A stretch of DNA of 64,000 nt, from assembly GCA_017640665.1 (NCBI GenBank), contig JAEPQE010000001.1, forward strand, positions 124,001 to 188,000, given 5' to 3'. Shown in pieces: positions 42,606 through 51,536 of this stretch. Both the position numbers and the translations under genes were made by a program. The DNA comes from Balneolaceae bacterium. Lineage in GTDB: Bacteria > Bacteroidota > Rhodothermia > Balneolales > Balneolaceae. Below the pieces are notes generated by a model, which saw only the letters and a program-made list of their open reading frames with translations, was not told the DNA's origin and did not search any database. Each line of letters opens with the position of its first letter. Positions within the stretch are counted from its first letter, which is position 1.

Positions 42606-44849
42606 TTATTCGTAACGAAGTACGTTCTTTGCTCCTTCTACCTTCTCCAGCCTTTTCATAATTTTGTTAAGATGTGAAATACCATCTACATAAACGGTGA
42701 TAATTCCTTCAAACATCCCTTCATTGCTTGATACATTTATACTTTTCATATTTGTAGAAAGGGATTTCGATAAAACATCTGTCAAATCATTAATCATCCC
42801 CACCCTATCCTCTCCAATTACCCGAACTGCCACAAGAAACTTATTGTCGATATTTCGCGCCCACTTCACATCTACAATTCGATCACTTTCGGTTTTCAGC
42901 AAATGCTGAGCGTTATTACACATTGTACGGTGAATTTTCACATCACCATTTCTACTGATAAACCCGATTACATTATCTCCGGGAATTGGATTGCAGCAAT
43001 TCGCATAGCTATATTTAACATCACTAATCTCTCCATTTAAAATCAGGGATTTAGCATCACCTAACGCTCGTGCTGCCGAAATATAGGTCTCCTGAATCTC
43101 TTCTTCAGTTTTTGCAGAGACATCCTCAGATTCAGTTTCAATTCTTCCCGTACTCTTGAACTTCTTAACTTCCCTATACAACACATTCACATCCAACGAG
43201 CCAAGCCCTAAATCAAAAAACATCCCTTGAGTAGATTCATATTTAAACTGCTTGGCTATCTTGGTTAATTCCTGATCAGTAATTTCTACTTTGCCGCGAG
43301 CTGCTCTTTTTTCCCATATTTCCCGCCCATCATCGGCGACTTTTCTTCTTTTTTGCTTGATGAACTGACGGATTCTGGATTTGGCTTTATGAGTTACCAC
43401 ATCATCCATCCAATCCGGATTCAGGTTTATTTTATTGCCGGTTATAATGTCAACCTGATCACCATTTCTGAGTTTTTGACGAAGAGGTGCCATCTTTCCA
43501 TTTACTTTAGCCGCCATAGCGCGTTCACCTATCTCGCTATGAATTTCAAATGCGAAATCAATCGGGGTTGCTCCTTTTGGAAGTGTTCTCAATTCTCCTT
43601 TAGGCGTGAACACATAAATCTCGTCCTGATACAGGTTCAACTGAAAGTCTTTAACAAAATCAGCGGTCGAATCGGGACGAGGGTTATCCAGTACATCCCT
43701 CACCCAATTCACAAATTTATCAAGGGTTTCACTTCCTTCTTCTTCACCTTCTTTATACTTCCAATGTGCGGCTAATCCTTTTTCTGCGATATCATCCATT
43801 CTCCGTGTACGGATCTGAACTTCAACTTTCTTTCCTTTTTTTGTGATTACCGTAGTGTGTAACGATTGGTATCCATTTGCCTTCGGAACAGAAATGAAGT
43901 CACGAAATCGTTCAGGAATCGGAGTGTACCAATCAGTAATAATCGAGTACACACTCCAGCAATCCTGTTTCGTATGTGGATTCTCCAAAATAATCCGAAT
44001 CGCAAACAGATCGTAAATCTCCTCAAACGGTTTCTGCTGGCGCTGCATCTTTTTGTATATAGAGTAGATATGCTTTGGGCGGCCTTTAATTTCAAACTTG
44101 AAATCCTGTTCCAATAGTTGACGTCCCACCGGCATCATAAACTCATCAATAAATTGCTCACGGGCTTCTTTTTTCTCTCTGAGTTTTCTGGCAACGAATT
44201 TAAAAGAGGTAGGATCGATTGCTTTAAAGCAGAGATCTTCAAGCTCATTTTTGATATTGAATAATCCGAAACGATGTGCCAATGGAGCATAAAGATCCAT
44301 TGTTTCGGAAGCGATTTTGATCTGCTTCTCTCTCCTCAAATGCTGGATCGTCCTCATATTATGAAGACGATCTGCGAACTTGATGAGTATCACCCGAATA
44401 TCTTCGGCCATAGAGAGTAACAGCTTCATAAAAGCCTCTGCCTGTTTACTATCCCTGCTTTTAAACACACCGGCAATTTTTGTAACCCCATCAATAATTA
44501 CAGCGACTTCATCTCCAAACCAGAATTTAATATCCTCCAGTTCTACTTCAGTATCTTCTACCGTATCGTGGAGCAGCGCCGCTACCACTGACACGTCATC
44601 AATATTAATTTCCTGTGCTACAATTTTGGCTACTTCAACCGGATGGTAGTAATAAGGCTCTCCTGAAGCTCTTTTCCCTTCTTTATGGGAAAGATAACAG
44701 AGCTTAAATGCTCTTGTTATCATTTGCTCGTCCACAGAGTCCATGTGAATTGTACATACTTTCAGTAGCTGATCCAGATCTTGCTGCTGAGCCTTTTCAA
44801 GGATGTACTCATCCAGATTATACTTTTCTATGGCAGTTACTTTATCCAT
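42606..44849 (-). CDS. Bifunctional (p)ppGpp synthetase/hydrolase (RelA/SpoT homologue)
   Basis: 747 aa, the long RSH type. HD hydrolase domain with SHKEGKRASGEPYYYHPVEVA and LLHDTVEDTEV; synthetase domain with FRDFISVPKANGYQSLHTTVI; TGS domain (~400-465, VFTPKGELRTLPKGATPIDFAFEIH); a Cys-containing region CCNPIPGDNVIGFISRNGDVKIHRTMC; and an ACT domain at the end. Because the HD motif is intact it probably both makes and degrades the alarmone. Free-standing; 159 bases upstream of the HU operon. Confidence 0.95.
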   Translation of the reverse strand: MDKVTAIEKYNLDEYILEKAQQQDLDQLLKVCTIHMDSVDEQMITRAFKLCYLSHKEGKRASGEPYYYHPVEVAKIVAQEINIDDVSVVAALLHDTVEDTEVELEDIKFWFGDEVAVIIDGVTKIAGVFKSRDSKQAEAFMKLLLSMAEDIRVILIKFADRLHNMRTIQHLRREKQIKIASETMDLYAPLAHRFGLFNIKNELEDLCFKAIDPTSFKFVARKLREKKEAREQFIDEFMMPVGRQLLEQDFKFEIKGRPKHIYSIYKKMQRQQKPFEEIYDLFAIRIILENPHTKQDCWSVYSIITDWYTPIPERFRDFISVPKANGYQSLHTTVITKKGKKVEVQIRTRRMDDIAEKGLAAHWKYKEGEEEGSETLDKFVNWVRDVLDNPRPDSTADFVKDFQLNLYQDEIYVFTPKGELRTLPKGATPIDFAFEIHSEIGERAMAAKVNGKMAPLRQKLRNGDQVDIITGNKINLNPDWMDDVVTHKAKSRIRQFIKQKRRKVADDGREIWEKRAARGKVEITDQELTKIAKQFKYESTQGMFFDLGLGSLDVNVLYREVKKFKSTGRIETESEDVSAKTEEEIQETYISAARALGDAKSLILNGEISDVKYSYANCCNPIPGDNVIGFISRNGDVKIHRTMCNNAQHLLKTESDRIVDVKWARNIDNKFLVAVRVIGEDRVGMINDLTDVLSKSLSTNMKSINVSSNEGMFEGIITVYVDGISHLNKIMKRLEKVEGAKNVLRYE

Positions 44850-44930
44850 CTATTGCCTTAATGGGGGAACGCATTACAACATATAGAATGTACTTAAAAC
44901 CTATTAAATAAGCTGTTCAGCATGCATTTT

Positions 44931-45497
44931 TTAAAAACTTAACATAACCCCAAAAATGATCCTCCCGGTTCGTACTTCAGCAACCTCAGGCTCGCTCAGA
45001 GATGTATCAGAATATCTGTATTCTACAAAAGGTTTAATCATAGGGATTATGCTCACCTTAGCACCGAGAAAGCCATTCCAGTAGATATTAGATTCATTTT
45101 GATCTTCCATTGGACCCACACCTGGAAGTGAACTCGAAAAATCATTCTTTACCTCCAATGTAGTTGAACCTAAACCCAAACCAACGTAAGGCTCGATCAA
45201 ACCTACAGAAATACCGGCTATAAACGCTAACCCAAAATCATAGTTTGTAAGATCCTGAGAATAAGTGAGCCCTCCTTCATCTACCTGGTTTTCATCGTTA
45301 AAAAAACTAAAATGTGCTCTCATACTAATCTTAACTAAAGGCAGTTGCTCCAGAAATCCTTTTTCTATTCTAACTCCAAAACCACTTTGGGGATCTTCGT
45401 CTCTGAGTTCATAAGAAGCGCCAATCTCTAACTGGGCATAAGTTGTTGCAGAAAATAGTGTACTTACAACAATTATAAGGGTAACTATCCTTTTCAT
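44931..45497 (-). CDS. Outer-membrane beta-barrel protein, 188 aa
   Basis: The ATG at 45497 begins a normal signal peptide (MKRIVTLIIVVSTLFSATTYAQ); the open frame continues upstream but there it lies across the tRNA-Leu region and is not real. The mature part is short amphipathic strands (LVKISMRAHFSFF, YDFGLAFIAGISVGLIEPYVGLGLGS, IKPFVEYRYSDTSLS) ending in aromatic FGVMLSF, the C-terminal Phe of outer-membrane barrels. An eight-strand OmpX/OmpW-like barrel is likely; function unknown. Confidence 0.75.
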   Translation of the reverse strand: MKRIVTLIIVVSTLFSATTYAQLEIGASYELRDEDPQSGFGVRIEKGFLEQLPLVKISMRAHFSFFNDENQVDEGGLTYSQDLTNYDFGLAFIAGISVGLIEPYVGLGLGSTTLEVKNDFSSSLPGVGPMEDQNESNIYWNGFLGAKVSIIPMIKPFVEYRYSDTSLSEPEVAEVRTGRIIFGVMLSF

Positions 45498-45572
45498 CGA
45501 TATAGGTTTTTTTCGCTTTAATGGAAGGTACAAAACCAACGAAATAATCGATAACTTTTTAGAAGAAACTGA

Positions 45573-45604
45573 TTGAAGTAGTAGTAAATTAAGTCTTATA
45601 TTTA
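45573..45604 (+). promoter_or_regulatory. Promoter of tRNA-Leu
   Basis: TTG at 45573-45575, 21-base spacer, TATATTTA at 45597-45604; tRNA starts 27 bases later. Fits the TTG-N(17-23)-TAnnTTTG form with one mismatch. Confidence 0.5.
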
Positions 45605-45630
45605 CTTTTCTAAAAGCCAATGTAAAGGAA

Positions 45631-45718
45631 GCCGCAGTGGTGGAATTGGTAGACACGTTGGACTTAAAATCCAATGGATATTTAAATGTCCGTGCCGGTT
45701 CGAGTCCGGCCTGCGGTA
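45631..45718 (+). tRNA. tRNA-Leu (UAA anticodon)
   Basis: Class II tRNA: acceptor GCCGCAG/CTGCGGT (last pair G-T), anticodon arm TTGGA-CTTAAAA-TCCAA with anticodon TAA, long variable arm (TGGATATTTAAATGTCC), T arm GCCGG-TTCGAGT-CCGGC, discriminator A. CCA is not encoded (ACCG follows). Confidence 0.95.
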
Positions 45719-45721
45719 CCG

Positions 45722-45756
45722 AAAGCCCTAAGTATAATTATACTTGGGGCTTTTTT
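45722..45756 (+). terminator. Terminator of tRNA-Leu
   Basis: Long stem AAAGCCC-T-AAGTATAA / TTATACTT-G-GGGCTTT followed by a T-run, four bases after the tRNA. Confidence 0.88.
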
Positions 45757-45883
45757 GTTTAAGAATATAATCTGAGTTTAAAGAGTCTAAGCCGATTTCC
45801 GTGATACTTGCTTTCAGTACTATAGAAAAAAATTGATCTATATTGATGGGAGCTTAAATCAGAGGTATAAAACTGTATGAAAT

Positions 45884-46252
45884 TCAGTTCGCTTTTTCCA
45901 GAATATGCTTAAGGGTTTCACATATTTTAAGCCTTTCTCTATTGCTGAGGGTAACTTCGAAATCTCCCTGATCATTCGCACCTATTTTAATTACATAATC
46001 AATATTCACAATTATTGATTTATGAATTTGGTAAAAAATAGAATCATCAAGCTTAGGTAAAAGTGATTTTAATGTAATTCTGTAGATATACTTTTTTTTA
46101 TGCTGAGTAAAAATATGAACATTATTTCCTGAATCCTCTATGTATACTATATCTTTGAAGTTAACAATGTAGAACTGCTTATCTATTCTAATAACCAGTC
46201 TGTCTTTAAGAGTATAATCATTAAGTGGAGTACCTGATTCTCCTGAAGTCAT
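45884..46252 (-). CDS. Stand-alone LytTR DNA-binding protein
   Basis: 122 aa. A single LytTR domain: FKDIVYIEDSGNNVHIFTQHKKKYIYRITLKSLLPKLDDSIFYQIHKSIIVNIDYVIKI shows the typical beta strands and the F-x-Q-I-H-K-S-x-I-V-N motif. No receiver domain is fused, so control comes from elsewhere or from another gene of the operon. It is the last gene of a four-gene leftward operon (48734 to 45884) and begins 11 bases after the phosphatase gene. Confidence 0.88.
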   Translation of the reverse strand: MTSGESGTPLNDYTLKDRLVIRIDKQFYIVNFKDIVYIEDSGNNVHIFTQHKKKYIYRITLKSLLPKLDDSIFYQIHKSIIVNIDYVIKIGANDQGDFEVTLSNRERLKICETLKHILEKAN

Positions 46253-46263
46253 ATTAACTTCAA

Positions 46264-46899
46264 CTAGTAATTGATATGAATCAGATTGCCTTTACCCAGT
46301 TCAGTACCAGTAATTATAAATATGTCGTTGTAATCATCTTCATCAAGCTGTGGCGGAAATTTTCGCTCTCCAATCAAACTGTTTACAACAAATGGCGTGG
46401 TATTTGAGTGCCCACTCATAACTATAGTTTTTCCGGCATATTTATCGTAAAAATCGAAGGGTAATTGCCTTAAATCTTTGGGTTCATAATTTTCAATCTC
46501 CAAATCATTCATCCTGGCTAGTTCTTCAACGGTTTGCGACGTGCGCTTAAAAGGAGTCGAAAAAATATGATCAATCGTTAAATTAGACAGTAGCAAAGCT
46601 AGTCTTTGAGCTCGCTCAATTCCTTCATCAGAAAGCGGAGGATCCTGACTTCTATCATCCAGTTTTTCTGCATGCCTTATCAGGATAACTGTTGTGGGTT
46701 GACTTTCCTTTTTAATTACTATAGGAACGGGGGATTCTTTACTTCCACTTTCTATCTTACCTTCCTGAGGAAGCAGAACTATCTTTGTGGGTGGGGTCTC
46801 TTTTGCTTTTTCTTGTGCGATAGAAAACTCAATGTTTAGTAACACTATAAGTGAAACTATGAACAAACTTTTTGATACTTTTTTCATATTGGAACTCAT
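46264..46899 (-). CDS. Exported histidine-phosphatase (phosphoglycerate-mutase-like) protein
   Basis: 211 aa. A signal peptide (KKVSKSLFIVSLIVLLNIEFSIAQ) sends it to the periplasm. Branch-1 histidine phosphatase motif TVILIRHAEKLDD supplies the phosphoaccepting His; LSDEGIERAQRLALLL, IFSTPFKRTSQTVEEL (Arg) and the second His in VMSGHSNTTP complete the active site. Substrate unknown; SixA-like or general phosphomonoesterase activity is possible. Start ATG 46899; ATG 46887 would also fit. Confidence 0.85.
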   Translation of the reverse strand: MSSNMKKVSKSLFIVSLIVLLNIEFSIAQEKAKETPPTKIVLLPQEGKIESGSKESPVPIVIKKESQPTTVILIRHAEKLDDRSQDPPLSDEGIERAQRLALLLSNLTIDHIFSTPFKRTSQTVEELARMNDLEIENYEPKDLRQLPFDFYDKYAGKTIVMSGHSNTTPFVVNSLIGERKFPPQLDEDDYNDIFIITGTELGKGNLIHINY

Positions 46900-46923
46900 A
46901 ATTAATCTAATTCTATTTGATTG

Positions 46924-47847
46924 TTATAGTTTGATAACCCTTAACCTTCTTCTCGTACTTTGACCACCATCTAATACATAAAGTCTTTTACCATCTTCAG
47001 ACACTGCTATCCCATTTGGAACATTAAATTGAGCTACTTCTTTGTCACCATCTTTGAACCCTGCCACTCCAGTGCCTGCCAAAGTGCTTACAACTCCATC
47101 AGCATCTACCACGAAAACCTTATTATGGTGATTTCCTGACGCATAGATCTTTCCAGAGTAATAAGCTAAATGACCCGTTGCATAGTAACCGTCTGAGGAC
47201 CCCAGAGTAGCAAAAAGGGTAATTTCTTTCTCTTTGCTTACTTTATAAATTCGCCCTGACGTTGTATTAGCTATAAAGAGATTATCATTTTCATCTATGG
47301 CTAAACCAATGGGTGCGAAAATCCCATTTCCCTCGATATATACTTCTGACTCTCCAGAAGAAGTGATTTTATAAATCTTGTTATTTTCATTTTGATAAGG
47401 ACCATAAATTGAAACAAAAAAATTCCCTTCACTGTCTTGAACTAGTCCTGCTGAACCATCTGTGATAGAACCAAATCTAGATACATCTCCATTATCAGGA
47501 TTTGTAACATAAAGCTGTTCTTCCTGAGTGTAGGTTGTACTGTAAAGTTTACCATCCGCTGCTTTAATAGTTGTAATGGGCGCCGGAATTGAGCTTACAA
47601 TCTCAGATACTTCTCCGTTTTCAGGATCAATTGAGTAGACTGCAGATCCTGAAAATCCACTTGAAGCGTAAATCACCCCATCTTTTAATGTGATCCCGTC
47701 TATAGGAATTGCTCTACTCAACTCAATAGAATACACTTCCTGTTCGGTGACATCCGTGACAGGTTCTTCAATAACAGTATCCATTTCATTATCTGAAGCA
47801 GTATTGCATGAGGTAGCTATAACTATGATAAATAAGAGCTGTTTCAT
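46924..47847 (-). CDS. NHL/SMP-30-like propeller lipoprotein
   Basis: 307 aa; lipobox VIATSC at residues ~9-14 then an acidic linker. The body is a six-bladed NHL/SMP-30-like propeller (repeats around DGITLKDGVIYASSGF, GLVQDSEGNFFVSIYGP, GLAIDENDNLFIANTTSGRIYKV, GIAVSEDGKRLYVLDGG). It is a close paralogue of the next gene upstream, with blade-by-blade matching wording (IYGPFQNE versus IYGPYQNE, YATGHLAYYSGKIYASGNHHNK versus its counterpart). Its ATG overlaps that gene's stop by 4 bases. Confidence 0.85.
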   Translation of the reverse strand: MKQLLFIIVIATSCNTASDNEMDTVIEEPVTDVTEQEVYSIELSRAIPIDGITLKDGVIYASSGFSGSAVYSIDPENGEVSEIVSSIPAPITTIKAADGKLYSTTYTQEEQLYVTNPDNGDVSRFGSITDGSAGLVQDSEGNFFVSIYGPYQNENNKIYKITSSGESEVYIEGNGIFAPIGLAIDENDNLFIANTTSGRIYKVSKEKEITLFATLGSSDGYYATGHLAYYSGKIYASGNHHNKVFVVDADGVVSTLAGTGVAGFKDGDKEVAQFNVPNGIAVSEDGKRLYVLDGGQSTRRRLRVIKL

Positions 47848-48734
47848 TTTTTTATACTTTTAAGATTAATTATTCTCACGGAAGAGTTTCCCCCACCGCC
47901 CCCATTTACCACATAGAGTATTGTTCCATCATCATTAATTGCCATTCCATTGGGCACATTAAATGTGGCTTCTTCTAAATCACCGTCTTTATTTCCAGGT
48001 ATACCAGCTCCGACCAATACCGAAACCTCTCCCGTCTTTGAAATTTTAAAAATTTTGTGATGATGATTACCAGAAGCGTAAAAAACTCCATTTTTATATA
48101 CGATGTGACCTGTAGCAAAGTACCCTTCAGCAGCTCCCAGTTCTGCAAACGAACTTACTTTTCCGTTCTTATCAATTTTAAGGATGTTTCCATTTTTTGA
48201 ATTGGCAACAAACAATTCTCCTTTTTCATTGAAAACCAGCCCTATCGGAGCATCAATACCATTACCTTTAGCAAAGAGCTCAACCTTCCCGTCAGGAGAT
48301 ATTTTGTAGATCTCATCTGACTCGTTTTGAAAAGGACCATAGATCGAAGTATAAACATTACCTTCGTCATCCATGGCAATCCCCGCGGCTCCACCTTTAG
48401 TATTTGCTACTCTTGATACTATTGTGTCTGCAGAAATTTTAAAAACAGCTCCTTCAGCTGTATATGTTGATACATATAAATTGTTCTCTTCGTCAAACAC
48501 CCCGGCAATACCTGCAAGTATGTTATCAGCTACTAGATGTACCTGACCATTCTTAAGATCAATCTGGTTTACTTGTTTTCCCCCATATCCGCTAAAAGTG
48601 TATAGCTTACCTTCTTTAAACGTAATTCCATCTATCGGTAAGCTTTTTTCCAGATGAAGTGTCGTTACTTCCTGAGCTATACCTACAGAAGCTAAAATGA
48701 GAATGAGTAAAACTGAACGTATTAACTTTATCAT
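47844..48734 (-). CDS. Exported NHL-repeat propeller protein (paralogue of neighbour)
   Basis: 296 aa with a signal peptide (MIKLIRSVLLILILASVGIAQ) rather than a lipobox. NHL repeats such as GIAMDDEGNVYTSIYGP, GLVFNEKGELFVANSKNGNILKI and GMAINDDGTILYVVNGG build a propeller. It arose with the downstream gene by tandem duplication, one copy now soluble and one lipidated. First gene of the operon ending with the LytTR protein. Ligand unknown. Confidence 0.85.
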   Translation of the reverse strand: MIKLIRSVLLILILASVGIAQEVTTLHLEKSLPIDGITFKEGKLYTFSGYGGKQVNQIDLKNGQVHLVADNILAGIAGVFDEENNLYVSTYTAEGAVFKISADTIVSRVANTKGGAAGIAMDDEGNVYTSIYGPFQNESDEIYKISPDGKVELFAKGNGIDAPIGLVFNEKGELFVANSKNGNILKIDKNGKVSSFAELGAAEGYFATGHIVYKNGVFYASGNHHHKIFKISKTGEVSVLVGAGIPGNKDGDLEEATFNVPNGMAINDDGTILYVVNGGGGGNSSVRIINLKSIKK

Positions 48735-48938
48735 AGTCGTTGACTTTTTGAAACTATGATAAGATTTAGCAGCTCTTATTCTTAATTATATAGAGTTATT
48801 AATCTCAAAGAAATGTTAATGAGCCCATTAATGAATAATAGAGTTTAGCGGCCTTTGTTAAGCTTTGATATTAAACGATAACACTTCTTAAGACTAGTTA
48901 ATTATAAGTTCTTTCAAAACATAATTAACATCGTTTCT

Positions 48939-50834
48939 GTGAGGCCTACCAACCTGTTTTATATTCTTATTGCAACCAGTTTTGTTATCTCGTCTTGTGT
49001 AAATAACCAGACTGTACCTGAAATACCTGCTGAACTTTTCTTTAAGAAACCTAAAGCAGCTAATATCCAGATTTCACCAGATGGAAATCATATCGCTTTC
49101 CTGTCTCCCTGGAAAAACAGGTTAAACTTATTTGTTACCGATGTTGAACGAAGAGATACCACACAACTATCATTTCAGACCGGAAGAGATATTTCGACTT
49201 ACTTTTGGATTAATAAGGATGAATTGATTTATGTAAGAGATAATAATGGAGATGAAAACTTCTATCTCACAGTTGTTGACAAAGAGACCAACAACGAACG
49301 TGAATTACTAAAAGAAGAAGGTGTAAAAACGGGAATTATCGACATCTTACGTAAAGACCCGAACAATTTGATAATAGGTCAAAATAAAAGAGACCCACAA
49401 ATATTCGATCCTTATCTATTAAATATTAAAACAGGGAATGTAAAGTTATTAGCTGATAATCCCGGATTTATAACCGGTTGGCTGGCCAATCATTTGGGTT
49501 CAATAAAGCTTGCTATTGCCAACAATGGTGTAGATAAAACGCTCTTCTACCGAGAAACCGATAGTTCATCTTTCACCCCAATTTTTGAAACATCGTATGA
49601 TCAAAACCTGGTGCCACTACTTTTCACTGGAGATAATGATCGTATTTATGCAAAAAGCAATATTGGAAGGGATACTGAAGCCATTGTGATCTATAATCTA
49701 AGTACAAATAAAGAAGAGAAAGTATTATTTGAACACTCTAAATATGATACAGACGATATAACCTACAGCTTTTCCCGAAATACGATTACCGGAATAGTAT
49801 ATAAAGACCATAAACTAAACGTTGAAATTCTGGATGATCAAACCGAAGAACTTTTTGAAGAGTTGCGATCTCTGATCCCGGAAGAAAATTTCTTTATTAT
49901 TTCGCAATCCCTTGATGAACAAAAAATGATTATCCAGACTCACAGTGATGTTAATCCCGGGGTATACTATTACTTCAATAACTTAACAGGTGAATTGGTT
50001 CTGCTTTCAGAAAGCGCTCCATGGCTAAATCAGGAATTATTATCTTCCATGAAGCCAATCACATATAAGGCTAAAGATGGTCTTGAAATAGATGGATATC
50101 TTACACTCCCAAAAAATAGAAAACGGAATCTCCCGGCAATTATAATTCCTCACGGCGGCCCCTGGGATAGAGATGAATGGGGATTTAACTCCGAAGTTCA
50201 GTTTTTTGCAAACAGGGGCTATGCTGTCCTCCAAATGAACTTCCGTGGCTCAACAGGATATGGCACCAGATTTTTAGAAGCTTCCTTCAAACAATGGGGA
50301 CAGTCGATGCAGGAAGATATTGATGCCGGTGCAGAATGGTTAGTCGAAAAAGGCATAGCAAACGAAAACCAAATTGCCATCCATGGAGCCAGTTATGGTG
50401 GCTATGCAGCTTTAATGGGAGTTATTAATTCGCCTCAACTATATCAGTGTGCAGTAAGTATGTCTGGAATCACGGATATTAATTCGTGGATTGCTTCATT
50501 CCCTCCTTACTGGAAGCCATACCTGGAATTTGTCCACAAATCAGTTGGAAATCCCAGTTTGCCGGCAGACTCAGTCATGTTGGCTAGGAACTCTCCAATA
50601 AATAATATCACTTGGATTGAGCGTCCGGTTATGTTAGCTCATGGCACAAAAGACCCAAGAGTAGCCAAAACTGAGACCGACCGATTTGTTAACTCACTTA
50701 GAAATGCCGGGGTTCAGGTAGAATATTTAATCAAAGAAAATGAAGGGCATGGCTTTCAGAATGAAGAAAATGTGATAGAGTTCTATCAGGAAGCGGCACA
50801 GTTTTTACAATCGTGTACGGATAGTGGCAAGTGA
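48939..50834 (+). CDS. S9-family prolyl-oligopeptidase-like peptidase lipoprotein
   Basis: 631 aa. Start GTG at 48939 gives MRPTNLFYILIATSFVISSC, a lipobox with Cys-20. N-terminal ~350 residues form a beta-propeller (IQISPDGNHIAFLSPW); the C-terminal alpha/beta hydrolase carries the nucleophile in HGASYGGYAALMG, an oxyanion HGGPWDRDEW, the Asp in HGTKDPRV and the His in ENEGHGFQNEEN. Acylaminoacyl/dipeptidyl peptidase activity in the periplasm is expected. It is divergent from the NHL operon and converges on the response regulator with a 2-base gap. Confidence 0.92.
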   Translation: MRPTNLFYILIATSFVISSCVNNQTVPEIPAELFFKKPKAANIQISPDGNHIAFLSPWKNRLNLFVTDVERRDTTQLSFQTGRDISTYFWINKDELIYVRDNNGDENFYLTVVDKETNNERELLKEEGVKTGIIDILRKDPNNLIIGQNKRDPQIFDPYLLNIKTGNVKLLADNPGFITGWLANHLGSIKLAIANNGVDKTLFYRETDSSSFTPIFETSYDQNLVPLLFTGDNDRIYAKSNIGRDTEAIVIYNLSTNKEEKVLFEHSKYDTDDITYSFSRNTITGIVYKDHKLNVEILDDQTEELFEELRSLIPEENFFIISQSLDEQKMIIQTHSDVNPGVYYYFNNLTGELVLLSESAPWLNQELLSSMKPITYKAKDGLEIDGYLTLPKNRKRNLPAIIIPHGGPWDRDEWGFNSEVQFFANRGYAVLQMNFRGSTGYGTRFLEASFKQWGQSMQEDIDAGAEWLVEKGIANENQIAIHGASYGGYAALMGVINSPQLYQCAVSMSGITDINSWIASFPPYWKPYLEFVHKSVGNPSLPADSVMLARNSPINNITWIERPVMLAHGTKDPRVAKTETDRFVNSLRNAGVQVEYLIKENEGHGFQNEENVIEFYQEAAQFLQSCTDSGK

Positions 50835-50836
50835 TC

Positions 50837-51529
50837 CTATTTTAGTACCAACAATTTGAATCCATAACCTCTAATACTTTCAATTTTTATGGAATCATCA
50901 TGTGATAAATATTTCCTTAATTTTGATATAAAAACATCCAGGCTTCTACTAGTATATATATCTGATCTTTCCCAGAATTGAATTAGAATATCTTCCCGGC
51001 TAACTCTTTCATTTAAATTTCTACAAAGATATTGTAATACATCGGTTTCTCTTGTTGTAAGTTCAAATGCTTCCTTAGGGTGTGTCAACGCTCTTCTGTT
51101 TACCAAAAACTTATACTCTCCTATACTGTAATCATTATTTTCTGAATTATTGAGTTGATTCTTTACCCTTCTAAGAACCGCTACAATTCGTAGATAGAGT
51201 TCTTCCAACGAAAACGGTTTCAAAACGTAATCATCACATCCTATTTTAAAACCTTCAACTATATCCTTCTTTTGTTCTTTTGCAGTCAGAAATATTATCG
51301 GGGTAGATTTATCGCTTATTCTGATTTTTCTGGCCAAAGAAAACCCATCCAACTTTGGAAGCATGATATCCAAAATGATCAAATCTGGTTTGCCTGAATA
51401 ATAAGCATCGTAACCTTCCATTCCGTCTGCAACTGAAACTAAACTATACCCCTCAGACTCTAAACTTTCTTCTATTAAATAGTTCAGCGATTTATCATCC
51501 TCAACAAGCAGTATTTTTGTGTCTTTCAT
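50837..51529 (-). CDS. OmpR-family response regulator
   Basis: 230 aa. Receiver domain with acidic pocket LLVEDD, phosphoacceptor Asp in LIILDIMLPKLDGF, Thr/Lys in FLTAKEQ and VLKPFSLEEL; C-terminal winged helix with FELTTRETDVLQYLCRNLNERVSREDIL and SRSLDVFISKLRKYLS. Forms a pair with the kinase immediately upstream on the same strand (7-base gap). Targets unknown. Confidence 0.93.
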   Translation of the reverse strand: MKDTKILLVEDDKSLNYLIEESLESEGYSLVSVADGMEGYDAYYSGKPDLIILDIMLPKLDGFSLARKIRISDKSTPIIFLTAKEQKKDIVEGFKIGCDDYVLKPFSLEELYLRIVAVLRRVKNQLNNSENNDYSIGEYKFLVNRRALTHPKEAFELTTRETDVLQYLCRNLNERVSREDILIQFWERSDIYTSRSLDVFISKLRKYLSHDDSIKIESIRGYGFKLLVLK

Positions 51530-51536
51530 ATACCGT

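Noticed and set aside
45498-45674. N-terminal extension of the barrel protein at 44931
   Set aside because: The extension crosses tRNA-Leu and its promoter on the other strand, and the internal ATG at 45497 begins a proper signal peptide.
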